Shown: positions 1 through 6,522, numbered from the stretch's first letter. The stretch: DNA of 9,111 nucleotides from Verrucomicrobiota bacterium (GCA_030619095.1 JAUXCB010000039.1:1-9111); one strand, 5' to 3'. The notes: generated by a model from the letters alone, not told the origin. Numbers and translations: made by a program.

Positions 1-1
1 G

Positions 2-487
2 ACGCAGTTGTTCTTCGCAATAGTTCAAAACAAGTTGCATTTCGCCATTCATGGGCACACCGCGGCGGAGTTGCTTGCAGAACGAGCGGACAGCACCAAA
101 GATCGAATGGGGCTGACAACGTGGAAAAATTCGCCAAAAAGGAAAATCGTCAACCCCGATGTTTCAATTGCCAAAAACTATCTGAACGAAAAGGAGATTA
201 AATCACTGGATCGTTTGGTGACGATGTATCTCGACTATGCGGAGTTGCAGGCGGAACGGGGCATTCCAATGACCATGAAAGACTGGTCTGGAAAGCTGAA
301 TGCGTTTTTGCAGTTTAACGAGCAGGAGTTATTGAATCATCCGTCGAAAGTGAGCCGCGCTATTGCCAAAGAATTTGCGGAGAGTGAATTTGAGAAATAT
401 CGGATTGTGCAAGATCGTCTGTTTGAATCTGACTTCGATCAGTTCGCCCGGCAGATTGAAATGGAAAACCATGAAGAGTGCCGATGA
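2..487 (+). CDS. RhuM-family protein, C-terminal part (5' end outside window)
   Basis: The frame is open from the first bases of the window to the TGA at 485-487, so the gene starts upstream and only about 161 C-terminal residues are visible. The TTG at position 8 is an ordinary internal Leu codon, not a convincing start. The protein opens with the stretch FFAIVQNKLHFAIHG, followed by TAAELLAERADSTKDRMGLT, then IAKNYLNEKEI, VTMYLDYAELQAERG and MTMKDWSGKLNAFLQFNE. These blocks are, from memory, the signature of the C-terminal half of the RhuM family (named after Salmonella SPI-3 RhuM; Pfam Virulence_RhuM), whose members are about 330 residues. The N-terminal half of the family has a helix-turn-helix-like segment that is not in view. 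The molecular function is not established; such genes are often found in accessory islands beside restriction or defence genes. The block looks more AT-rich than the genes to the right. The family call is firm, the role is not. Confidence 0.85.
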   Translation, partial: TQLFFAIVQNKLHFAIHGHTAAELLAERADSTKDRMGLTTWKNSPKRKIVNPDVSIAKNYLNEKEIKSLDRLVTMYLDYAELQAERGIPMTMKDWSGKLNAFLQFNEQELLNHPSKVSRAIAKEFAESEFEKYRIVQDRLFESDFDQFARQIEMENHEECR

Positions 488-608
488 AATATTGAAGCCG
501 TGGCCGAGGGCCTGGATGGGACTGCCGGAGGATCGGGTGTTCGGCGAGATGCTGATTGCGGAGCTGAAGCCATTTGTCGAGTCGTTGGTTGAGCGCGGGT
601 CAGCCTGA
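471..608 (+). CDS. Small hypothetical protein overlapping the rhuM-like gene, possibly a truncated gene
   Basis: This 45-codon frame starts with ATG at 471 inside the end of the RhuM-like gene (17-base overlap) and stops with TGA at 606-608. The product begins MKSADEILKPWPRAWMGLPE and continues with DRVFGEMLIAELKPFVESL. It has no signal peptide or membrane segment. The layout WP-x-W-x-LPED-x(3)-G followed by a helix with PF-x(2)-L vaguely recalls the start of a longer conserved hypothetical family of about 100 residues or more that I remember from transposon-rich genomes. If so, this copy is cut off just after its first helix, and I found no continuation in the other frames after 608. No strong Shine-Dalgarno sequence precedes the ATG; coupling to the upstream gene is possible. 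It could be a real small protein, a remnant, or chance. Confidence 0.35.
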   Translation: MKSADEILKPWPRAWMGLPEDRVFGEMLIAELKPFVESLVERGSA

Positions 609-635
609 GATTTTTAGACCGAACTTCCGCTGATG

Positions 636-670
636 AAAACAAAAAGCCGCCCGGGAAATCCAGGCGGCTT
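636..670 (-). terminator. Rho-independent terminator for the minus strand, possibly bidirectional
   Basis: The 8-base arms AAGCCGCC (644-651) and GGCGGCTT (663-670) pair perfectly around an 11-base loop. Read on the minus strand, the hairpin is followed at once by TTTTTGTTTTC, a classic U-tract. It therefore ends transcription coming from the RHH gene at 691-873. On the plus strand only a poor tract (CTTTGTT) follows, so termination of the rhuM-side transcript is possible but weaker. Its position between convergent genes fits. Confidence 0.85.
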
Positions 671-690
671 CTTTGTTGGGGCGGGGTGGC

Positions 691-873
691 TTATTTCTTT
701 TCCGACAGGGTGAGATTTTTACCGGAGTCGAGCCACTGCTGCAGGATGATTTTACAGTAGTTGCTTTTAGAAATATGCATCGAGCTTGAGCGTTTCTCCA
801 GGTCGTCCGCCATCTTCTTGCTCATGTTGATCCCGATTGTCTTCGTGCCTCTGCCAATTGAATTCGTAACCAT
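691..873 (-). CDS. Small ribbon-helix-helix (RHH/CopG-Arc type) DNA-binding protein
   Basis: A 60-residue protein. Residues 10-17 (TKTIGINM) form a likely beta strand, 18-32 a first helix (SKKMADDLEKRSS) and 35-50 a second helix (SKSNYCKIILQQWLDSG). This is the strand-helix-helix layout of Arc/CopG/MetJ-type dimeric repressors, in which the paired strands read the DNA major groove. The frame stays open back to 1002, but I place the start at ATG 873 because AAAGGA lies 8-9 bases before it on the minus strand, the fold begins right after it, and the upstream 43 codons look non-coding. A strong terminator follows directly. No toxin gene or other partner lies beside it, so it may be an orphan antitoxin or a small regulator. 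The target is unknown; autoregulation is common in the family but not shown here. Confidence 0.75.
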   Translation of the reverse strand: MVTNSIGRGTKTIGINMSKKMADDLEKRSSSMHISKSNYCKIILQQWLDSGKNLTLSEKK

Positions 874-879
874 GGTGAT

Positions 880-888
880 GTTCCTTTC
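880..888 (-). promoter_or_regulatory. Shine-Dalgarno site deciding the RHH start
   Basis: On the minus strand the sequence GAAAGGAACATCACC precedes ATG 873, placing AGGA about 8 bases before the start codon. This ribosome site supports the 60-residue form over the 103-residue form starting at 1002. Confidence 0.6.
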
Positions 889-962
889 GTGTTGAGCGAT
901 CACTTTATCGTCTGCGAATAAATGCGCAAACTTAAACCAACGTTTCAAAACCATCTTCTTCT

Positions 963-975
963 GGGGGATTCCCCC
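963..975. repeat. Short inverted repeat GGGGG-ATT-CCCCC
   Basis: A perfect 5-base inverted repeat with a 3-base centre lies in the 197-base non-coding gap (874-1070) between the GT4-like gene and the RHH gene, about 90 bases upstream of the RHH start. It could be an operator for the RHH protein or a weak hairpin. No U-tract follows on the minus strand, so it is not a convincing terminator. Nothing else recognisable was seen in the gap. Confidence 0.35.
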
Positions 976-1070
976 GCGAAGGCATTTCTTTACTTTAAAC
1001 AAAACCCGCTAAACTCACCGGCATTGTTTCCAGCCCGAATAAGTCGGCCCCGCTTCCCTCTGTTGCATCC

Positions 1071-2237
1071 CTAATTGATCAGTAGCCGACGCAGGGCTGT
1101 CTGTAATGCGTTTTCGCTGAAATCGTTTTGGAATGAGGTGGGATCTCTGGTTTCTTCGGAGAGTAATTGATCGATTGCATCGGAGCAGGCGGAGAGGGTA
1201 TCGGAGGGCAGCGCGAGGCCGAGGTTGTATTTTTTCACGCGGTCGGCCATGCAGGTGTCTCCCGCCGCCACCAGACAGGGTTTGCCGAACCATCCCGCTT
1301 TGGTCAGTAGCCCGCTGCTGTTGGTGAAGCCGGGATAGACTGCAAAAACGAGATCGATGAGTTGCATCAGCGCATTGAACTCCGCCTCTGCCTCAATTCG
1401 TTGCAGATGGAAGAAACAGTTTTCCGGGCTGCGCTCAAAAAATTCTGTGACAAACCGTTTTTCTTCCGGGGTCATTTTGTTGAGATCGCAGGCTCCCGCA
1501 AAGACAAAGAACAGATCGGTACGCGCTTCCGCCAGCTTCAGGGCACTCAGCAGTCCCTTTCGTTTGTGCAGCATCCCCAGCAGACCCACAGTTTTTCGAC
1601 CCTCGGCTCGTTTCATGATTTCCGTAGCGAGAGGGCTTGTGCCTATCTCTTTCGGCGTGGTGTCGGGCAGAAAAACAATGCGGGTTTCAGGGAAGGCTTT
1701 TTGCATCGGCCCCACCATTTTTTCATCGGTTACCCCGAATGCGCTGCACCGCTTTGCCGTTAAAAAATGAAACTGATGTTTCAGGCTGGCCTCTTTACCG
1801 CGCACGCTGGATGAATCGTACGTCAACGTGCTCCACGGACAGGGCATCAGCCAGTCCGAGAGGCGGTCTGTCCGGAGGCCGCCTCGGAGATGATTGGTGT
1901 TCATGAAAAACACCGCCCCGGAGTGGTTATCCATCCGGTGAATTCTACGAACCGTTTGTCCGGCATGTGCCCACCATGCGGCGCGGGTCAATGGCTTCAG
2001 GCGGCGGTATTTTTTCTTCAGCGTTTTCCCGGTGATCTGGTGAAAAACGCAATGGTCTGCGCGTTCCGGGCAGTGCTTCGCAAGCCAGTCTCGGAGGGGA
2101 TCAGGATATGAACAGACCGCGCTGACCCGGATCCCGTTTTGTAGCAAGGCCTGCAGGTAGAGTCCGAAGATGCTTTGGTAGTGGCCCTCTGACCCGTCGC
2201 CATCGTCATATAGAATCATGGCGGGCTCAGACATCAT
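1071..2237 (-). CDS. GT4-like (GT-B fold) glycosyltransferase
   Basis: A 388-residue soluble protein with the two-lobe layout of GT-B retaining glycosyltransferases. The N-terminal lobe begins with strand MILYDDGDG (about 7-15) and the donor/acceptor loop EGHYQSIFGLYLQALLQNG (17-35). The C-terminal lobe has TVGLLGMLHKRKGL (216-229), where K and R/K would contact the nucleotide diphosphate; FFVFAGACD (243-251); and FAVYPGFTNSSGLLTKAGWF (298-317), the position of the family's donor-binding E-x(7)-E motif. The first Glu of that motif is not obvious, so catalytic equivalence is uncertain. It probably adds a sugar to a surface polysaccharide or glycan; donor and acceptor are unknown. It is last in the operon. 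Its start overlaps the end of the preceding gene by 11 bases (8 from the second ATG, at 2234), and AAAGGG just upstream on the minus strand could serve either ATG. Family call is moderate, role inferred. Confidence 0.7.
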   Translation of the reverse strand: MMSEPAMILYDDGDGSEGHYQSIFGLYLQALLQNGIRVSAVCSYPDPLRDWLAKHCPERADHCVFHQITGKTLKKKYRRLKPLTRAAWWAHAGQTVRRIHRMDNHSGAVFFMNTNHLRGGLRTDRLSDWLMPCPWSTLTYDSSSVRGKEASLKHQFHFLTAKRCSAFGVTDEKMVGPMQKAFPETRIVFLPDTTPKEIGTSPLATEIMKRAEGRKTVGLLGMLHKRKGLLSALKLAEARTDLFFVFAGACDLNKMTPEEKRFVTEFFERSPENCFFHLQRIEAEAEFNALMQLIDLVFAVYPGFTNSSGLLTKAGWFGKPCLVAAGDTCMADRVKKYNLGLALPSDTLSACSDAIDQLLSEETRDPTSFQNDFSENALQTALRRLLIN

Positions 2238-3114
2238 GAATTCCCTTTTTGTCGACGATCATTTTTTTCGGCTCATCGCCATAGCGAACGGAGCAGGGGC
2301 CGAATCCAGCTTTGAGCTGGTGAAAGTGAAGATACATCATTTCCTGTCCGTAGGCATTCCAGGTTCGGCCCTTTTCCCAGATGAGCGGACGGCCTTTGAA
2401 CAGCCAGTGGCGGTAGCTGACCGCCTTGCCGTGTTCATCAAATGGACGGCCTTTCCTCCAGTGCAGGGTCTGGCCACCGAGCAGAGTGGGCTTCTGGTCG
2501 GATCCGGAGGTTGCCAAAGCGCGGTTCCAGTAGACCTGAATGTGTCCATCGGCAGCGTAGTCTTCAATCCGCCTCGAAAAGAAGGCCTCGTCGAGCATGT
2601 AAGAGGTATCGTTGTCATTAAGCATCTGCTTCCAGTCCGCAGTCTCGAGGCAGATGCGGTTGATCCTTTCCTCATTACGGTAGATGCAGAAGTGTCCTGC
2701 CAGCGCCTTTTTCCGCGTGGTCAGAATATCGTAGCGATCCAATCTTTTTGGTGTCATGAATTTGCGAATGGATCCCCAGAGAATATCTGGGTCGCAGTGG
2801 CCCCAGAAATCATAGTCCGTTAACAGATCGCTGAACATCAGCCCATAGGCGGGCTTCAGATCGCAGAGTTTATACGCCCGCGTCAAGTGAACGGGAAAGC
2901 CCAATGCTTGGGTGGCCAGCGTACAGACCTCCTGAAACGTCGATGTGTGAAAGTAGACATTGGGTGGGTGTGCGGACGGTTCCCCGCAATCCGAAATGAA
3001 ATGCCAGTCTATATCCGGGTTCCCTGCGCAGGAGACCAGCATTGCATCCATCCATTCCGGCCATGTTCCGAAGTAGGGAATCAGCAGTGCAATGGAGTGG
3101 GAACTTGTTTTCAT
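2227..3114 (-). CDS. DUF6625-type glycosyltransferase-like protein
   Basis: A 295-residue protein without signal peptide or membrane helix. It opens with IALLIPYFGTWPEWMDAML (8-26) and NPDIDWHFISD (32-42), a GT-A-like first strand. The block YKLCDLKPAYGLMF (81-94) is followed by YDFWGHCDPDILWGSI (101-116); Asp108-Pro-Asp110 is a DxD motif that in GT-A transferases holds the metal and the nucleotide-sugar. LAGHFCIYRN (138-147) and LDEAFFS (174-180) follow. This pattern matches, from memory, the DUF6625 family found in polysaccharide loci. A role in transferring a sugar to a surface glycan is inferred; donor and acceptor are unknown. The gene begins 11 bases after the neuB-like stop. Its start lacks a clear Shine-Dalgarno sequence, so translation may depend on ribosomes arriving from the gene before it. 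The C-terminal third is rich in Trp, His and Lys and I cannot assign it. Confidence 0.75.
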   Translation of the reverse strand: MKTSSHSIALLIPYFGTWPEWMDAMLVSCAGNPDIDWHFISDCGEPSAHPPNVYFHTSTFQEVCTLATQALGFPVHLTRAYKLCDLKPAYGLMFSDLLTDYDFWGHCDPDILWGSIRKFMTPKRLDRYDILTTRKKALAGHFCIYRNEERINRICLETADWKQMLNDNDTSYMLDEAFFSRRIEDYAADGHIQVYWNRALATSGSDQKPTLLGGQTLHWRKGRPFDEHGKAVSYRHWLFKGRPLIWEKGRTWNAYGQEMMYLHFHQLKAGFGPCSVRYGDEPKKMIVDKKGIHDV

Positions 3115-3117
3115 CGG

Positions 3118-3129
3118 CTGAGAACTCAG
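3118..3129. repeat. Short inverted repeat at the neuB / DUF6625 junction
   Basis: CTGAG-AA-CTCAG spans the stop codon of the neuB-like gene and lies just before the ATG at 3114. It occupies the place where a ribosome binding site for the DUF6625-type gene would be expected. The loop is too short for a stable hairpin of exactly this form, so a role in translation coupling is only a possibility. Confidence 0.25.
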
Positions 3130-3998
3130 GACTCGATGCGCAGTTTTTTCATCGACGGAAGCTCGCTATCGTACACCTTTTTCACACCGTCGCCCATGGC
3201 GGATTCGATGGTGCGGATATCGCGCACCAAGCGGATGAGGCCCTGCGGCTCAATCGAGGCGGCCTGATCGCTGCCCCACATGGCCCGGTCGAGTGTGATG
3301 TGCCGTTCCACAAAAGTGGCACCCATCGCAACGGCCGCACAGGTGGTCTGCAGGCCGACTTCGTGGCCGGAATAGCCGATGGGGCAGTCGAAGCGGTTCA
3401 TCAGTGTATGAATCATGCGCAGGTTCAACTCTGTCGGCTTGCATGGATAGGTGCTCGTTGCATGCGCCAGCAGGATATCGGCCGCAGAGGCATTCGCGAT
3501 TCCCTTTTCAATTTGCTCCATGGTCGACATGCCGGAGGAGAGCATGAGCGGTCGACCGGTCGCGGCGGTATGTTTCAGCAGGTCGCCGTGGGTCAGTGCG
3601 GCGGAGGGAACCTTGTAGCAAAGCGGCTGGAACGTTTCGAGAAAGTTGACTGATTCCGTGTCCCAAACAGAGGCGAACCAGTCGATACCTTTGGTTTTGC
3701 AGTAGACTTCAATTTCGCTGTATTCATCGGCTCCGAACTCGACCCGCTTGCGATACTCAAAATAGGTCATAATACCCCAGGGGGTTTCGCGCTGAATGTC
3801 GCGCTGCCCGGGCGGTACACAGAGCTCAGGGGTTCGCTTCTGAAATTTGACGGCATCGCATCCGGCCAGCGCGGCCGCATCAATTAGTTTCTTAGCGATT
3901 TCCATCTCCCCGTTATGGTTGAGGCCGATCTCTGCGATTATGTAGCAGGGATGGCCGGTGCCAATCTGTTTGGATCCGATTGAAACGGTTTTATTCAT
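3126..3998 (-). CDS. neuB: Sialic acid (nonulosonate) synthase, NeuB family, without SAF domain
   Basis: NeuB enzymes condense phosphoenolpyruvate with ManNAc, ManNAc-6-P or a related hexose to form a nine-carbon 2-keto-3-deoxy acid in the cytoplasm. This 290-residue protein shows AEIGLNHNGE (22-31, with the catalytic-type Glu23), DAVKFQKR (48-55), ASVWD (109-113), KVPSAALTH (129-137), SSGMSTMEQIE (154-164), IGYSGHE (207-213) and ERHITLDRAMWGSDQAAS (231-248). His212 and His233 have the 21-residue spacing of the metal-binding His pair of characterised NeuB. The protein ends right after the barrel, at PSMKKLRIES, whereas typical NeuB runs to about 345 residues with a C-terminal antifreeze-like SAF domain that helps bind the N-acetyl group of ManNAc. 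The usual DH before the last conserved Ser is DQ here. The true substrate may be ManNAc, ManNAc-6-P or Man-6-P. AGGA lies 6 bases before ATG 3998 on the minus strand, and a 15-base gap separates it from the preceding gene. Confidence 0.88.
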   Translation of the reverse strand: MNKTVSIGSKQIGTGHPCYIIAEIGLNHNGEMEIAKKLIDAAALAGCDAVKFQKRTPELCVPPGQRDIQRETPWGIMTYFEYRKRVEFGADEYSEIEVYCKTKGIDWFASVWDTESVNFLETFQPLCYKVPSAALTHGDLLKHTAATGRPLMLSSGMSTMEQIEKGIANASAADILLAHATSTYPCKPTELNLRMIHTLMNRFDCPIGYSGHEVGLQTTCAAVAMGATFVERHITLDRAMWGSDQAASIEPQGLIRLVRDIRTIESAMGDGVKKVYDSELPSMKKLRIES

Positions 3999-4013
3999 AG
4001 TTGTTCCTGTTGT

Positions 4014-5198
4014 CTAATTAGCAAAAGCCTCTAAAAATGCGTCGCAGACTTCGCGAATCGCGCCGTCGCCGCCATTGTGTTGCAAAATGATCTGAGCGGC
4101 ATCGCGGGCAGAGAGGTGCGCATCGGTCGGTGCGGCACCCACACCCGCTGCCCGCAGGCAGTCCACATCGTTCGCGTCGTTTCCGACGAAAAGGATCTCA
4201 CTCATCGAAACGTTTTTCGATTCGCACCACGATGTCAGCACATCGAGTTTCTGATCCACGCCGTGCATGCACTCGATTTGAAGTTTTTTGCAGCGTGCGG
4301 CCACAACCGAGTTCTGTTCTTTGGAGAGAACCGCTGTAAGGATCGGTGTTTGGCGCAGCAGGTTGAGCCCCAGCCCGTCGCCGCGGCAACAACGCACCGA
4401 CTCCACACCGTGTGGGTCGACGATCACCTTGTTATCGGTCAGCACCCCATCAAAATCCATCACGAGCGCTTTGATGCCGTTCTCGCGCAGAAGGGTAGCG
4501 AGGGTCTCTCTCTGCCGGGCGCGGAGGCGTTCGGATACGATCTGCAGGTCGTTCGGTTCGTCAATTTCCGGAGCCCGCTCTGCCGGTGTTTCATAAACAG
4601 CTGTTATTCCAAAGAAGCGATGCTTGTTGGCAAAAAACCCTTGGGTATTCAGTACATAGACTGCGCCGGTCTCCAGAAATTCCGGCTCCTTATCCTGTCG
4701 TCTGAGCCGGATGCTTTTGTCGTGGTTGATCCCTGTGGCCTTTCGGCTGGAATCCTGCTTCCAGACAAACCCGTGGAAGCGGGTCGCCGTGAAGGCGGTA
4801 TCCGCCTGCCGATCCATGAGAGCTTGAACGGTTCCATCGATATCTTCCGGAAGGGTCAGCGGCGAGGTGCACTGCAGAAAGACAAAATTCTCTGAGAGTG
4901 CGGTGCCGCTGTCTCGGATGGTTTCCAGGGCATGGAGCAGGGCGGTTTCCGAACTGGCGGCATCTCCGCTGAGCTCCGGAGGGCGGTCGATAATTTCCGC
5001 GCCGGCCTGCTTGGCCACGGCAGCAATCCCCTCATCGTCGGTGGTGACGAATACCTGTCCAATGGAGTCCGCATTCAGTGCGGCCTCAATCGTGTAGACG
5101 ATCAGCGGTTTACCCGCGATTGATAGGATGTTTTTGCCGGGGATTCCTTTGGAGCCTCCCCGTGCCGGGATGATAGCGATGAGGGTAGATGATTTCAT
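4014..5198 (-). CDS. neuA: CMP-nonulosonate cytidylyltransferase fused to a KdsC-like HAD phosphatase
   Basis: A two-domain, 394-residue soluble protein. Residues 1 to about 230 form a CMP-sialate synthetase, which joins CTP and a free nonulosonic acid to give the CMP-sugar used by sialyltransferases. Seen are IIPARGGSKGIPGKN (9-23, the CTP-binding loop), VFVTTDDEGI (49-58), LQCTSPL (108-114), FLETGAVYVL (174-183) and EIDEPNDL (211-218, where the family often has DID; first Asp is Glu here). Residues about 240-394 form a HAD phosphatase of the KdsC type with all four motifs: DFDGVLTDN (Asp248, Asp250), Ser292, Lys317 in DQKLDVL, and GNDANDVDC (Asp341, Asp344). It is therefore probably active and could remove the phosphate of a nonulosonate 9-phosphate just before activation. 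Animal CMP-sialate synthetases have a similar two-domain plan. The start overlaps the preceding gene by ATGA, with AAGGAG 11 bases before ATG 5198. Confidence 0.9.
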   Translation of the reverse strand: MKSSTLIAIIPARGGSKGIPGKNILSIAGKPLIVYTIEAALNADSIGQVFVTTDDEGIAAVAKQAGAEIIDRPPELSGDAASSETALLHALETIRDSGTALSENFVFLQCTSPLTLPEDIDGTVQALMDRQADTAFTATRFHGFVWKQDSSRKATGINHDKSIRLRRQDKEPEFLETGAVYVLNTQGFFANKHRFFGITAVYETPAERAPEIDEPNDLQIVSERLRARQRETLATLLRENGIKALVMDFDGVLTDNKVIVDPHGVESVRCCRGDGLGLNLLRQTPILTAVLSKEQNSVVAARCKKLQIECMHGVDQKLDVLTSWCESKNVSMSEILFVGNDANDVDCLRAAGVGAAPTDAHLSARDAAQIILQHNGGDGAIREVCDAFLEAFAN

Positions 5199-6490
5199 GA
5201 TTCAGCCAGCTCCTTGATCAGGTTGGCGACTCGTTCGGAAGCGGTTTCGCCGGGGGTGAACATCATATAGCGGTTCATCAGCCGGAGCCGTGCATCCCGG
5301 TTGACCACCGGCTCGGTGGAAAGCGCGTTCTCAAGTTGAGTACGGAATTGTTCGACCGAACGGGAAAATAAAACCTCTTTGCCCAGCTCCGCATCATCTG
5401 GATCCATCATGACCTGATCTTTATCGGTGGCTGTCACCTTCCACGACGGGATAATGATCGGGGCATCGGTTCGTAAGGCTTCAACCAGCGACAGCGTGTT
5501 AAAGCCGATAATCACTTTCGAGCGATCCATCAGATCGCGCATGTTAATGTGCTGTTCCGGGCGAAGGTTGGACGGTGCATTTTCTTTGGCAAAACGGGTT
5601 TTCATGCGCCCATAGTCTCCGCGCCCCTCTTTGCATTTGATGACAAACTGCAACTCCGGATGCGTACGTGCCATTTCGATATAGACCTCAACCGCATCGT
5701 CGAACATCCCTTCAAGCAGACAGGTCTGGAACGACAGGAAGGTGACCCTGTCTTTTTTAACAGCGGGCCGCTCGTCGAGCCATACGTCCATTCGTGGAGC
5801 ACCGGTCACGCTCACCTGTTCCGCAGTACACCCGGTGGTTTCCATCAACAGGGCCTTCATCCCCTTACCAAACACGGCGGCGTGCCCTTCGAATTTGAAA
5901 TGGGGTGCTCCTTTGTGCTCGCTTCGCATCAAGTCACGGTAGGCTTTCACCACATGATTCTCGCGGTCGAGAACCAGATGTTTCATGCGACCCTCGGCAC
6001 AGAAGCGGCGAAGAGGTTCTTCCTGCCAATAATCGATATTGGCCGTCATGGCCACCGGAATCGGAGAGCGTTTTTCCAGGACAGAGACCAGCTCTTTGAG
6101 TAGCACTACCCCGTGAGACCAACAGGGGTGATTCATGTAGCTTTCATCCGGAACGAAGTTGGTTTGAGTTTGGCAGACCTTGGGCGTCCAGACTTCCATC
6201 ATTCGCCCGAGGTGCCCGCTGCGCCATGGAATAAAGTTGATCTCCGTGCGCGCCGCCACCTGTTCAATATCTTTGGATAGCAGTTCGCGGCTGACGGCCA
6301 GTACGTTGGTTTTTCCGGGGCGGACATACGGCAGAAGCAGTCGCCCAATCAGCCGCCCGCAGCGCCGGGGACCCAGTAGTCGGGCCATTCCGTGCGCAAC
6401 TGGGCGGACGTGCAGCAGTTTGCGAAAGAAAGGGCAGCCGTAGAGAGCTTTTGTTTTTTCGGTTGAGCCGCATGGGGCGTGTACATTCAT
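5195..6490 (-). CDS. GT-B fold glycosyltransferase / CDP-glycerol glycerophosphotransferase-like protein
   Basis: A 431-residue protein, first gene of the apparent operon. No clear signal peptide or membrane helix; the first 60 residues are basic (RKLLHVRP, GPRRCGRLIGR), which may favour association with the inner membrane face. The C-terminal half carries VSVTGAPRMDVW (227-237, the G-x-PR-x-D motif common in CDP-glycerol glycerophosphotransferases and related surface-carbohydrate transferases), RVTFLSFQT (248-256), FVIKCKEGRGDY (282-293), and VIIGFNTLSLVEALRTDAPIIIPSW (327-350, the nucleotide-binding loop with Glu337 of the epimerase/GT-B superfamily). It most likely transfers a sugar or a sugar-phosphate unit to a glycan. 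Because it is coupled by ATGA to the CMP-sugar synthetase, it is a good candidate for the enzyme using the CMP-sugar, but this is inference and no known sialyltransferase signature was recognised. No clear Shine-Dalgarno precedes ATG 6490; upstream in-frame codons run to a stop with no other ATG. Confidence 0.65.
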   Translation of the reverse strand: MNVHAPCGSTEKTKALYGCPFFRKLLHVRPVAHGMARLLGPRRCGRLIGRLLLPYVRPGKTNVLAVSRELLSKDIEQVAARTEINFIPWRSGHLGRMMEVWTPKVCQTQTNFVPDESYMNHPCWSHGVVLLKELVSVLEKRSPIPVAMTANIDYWQEEPLRRFCAEGRMKHLVLDRENHVVKAYRDLMRSEHKGAPHFKFEGHAAVFGKGMKALLMETTGCTAEQVSVTGAPRMDVWLDERPAVKKDRVTFLSFQTCLLEGMFDDAVEVYIEMARTHPELQFVIKCKEGRGDYGRMKTRFAKENAPSNLRPEQHINMRDLMDRSKVIIGFNTLSLVEALRTDAPIIIPSWKVTATDKDQVMMDPDDAELGKEVLFSRSVEQFRTQLENALSTEPVVNRDARLRLMNRYMMFTPGETASERVANLIKELAES

Positions 6491-6522
6491 AGGCTTTAAA
6501 ATGTGTAGAAAAACAAGGGGTG

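Noticed and set aside
8..10. TTG as the start of the RhuM-like protein
   Set aside because: The frame is open further upstream and the family is about twice as long, so this is an internal Leu codon.
874..1002. N-terminal extension of the RHH protein by 43 residues
   Set aside because: The good ribosome site sits before ATG 873 and the fold starts there; the extension is basic and featureless and includes the GGGGG/CCCCC repeat.
1033..1050. Hairpin-like CCGA/TCGG pair after the GT4-like gene as terminator or recombination site
   Set aside because: Only four perfect pairs and no T-run on the minus strand; no attC-like core sites around it.
2218..2823. Plus-strand open frame of 201 codons
   Set aside because: Antisense to the DUF6625-type gene, which has family motifs on the other strand; no ribosome site or domain seen.
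3042..3653. Plus-strand open frame of 203 codons
   Set aside because: Antisense shadow of neuB, which is unmistakable on the minus strand.
4077..4895. Plus-strand open frame of 272 codons
   Set aside because: It lies wholly antisense to the CMP-sialate synthetase-HAD gene, whose motifs are clear; its translation is rich in Arg, Cys and His with no recognisable domain.
5549..6103. Plus-strand open frame of 184 codons
   Set aside because: Antisense to the GT-B transferase gene; no family features.
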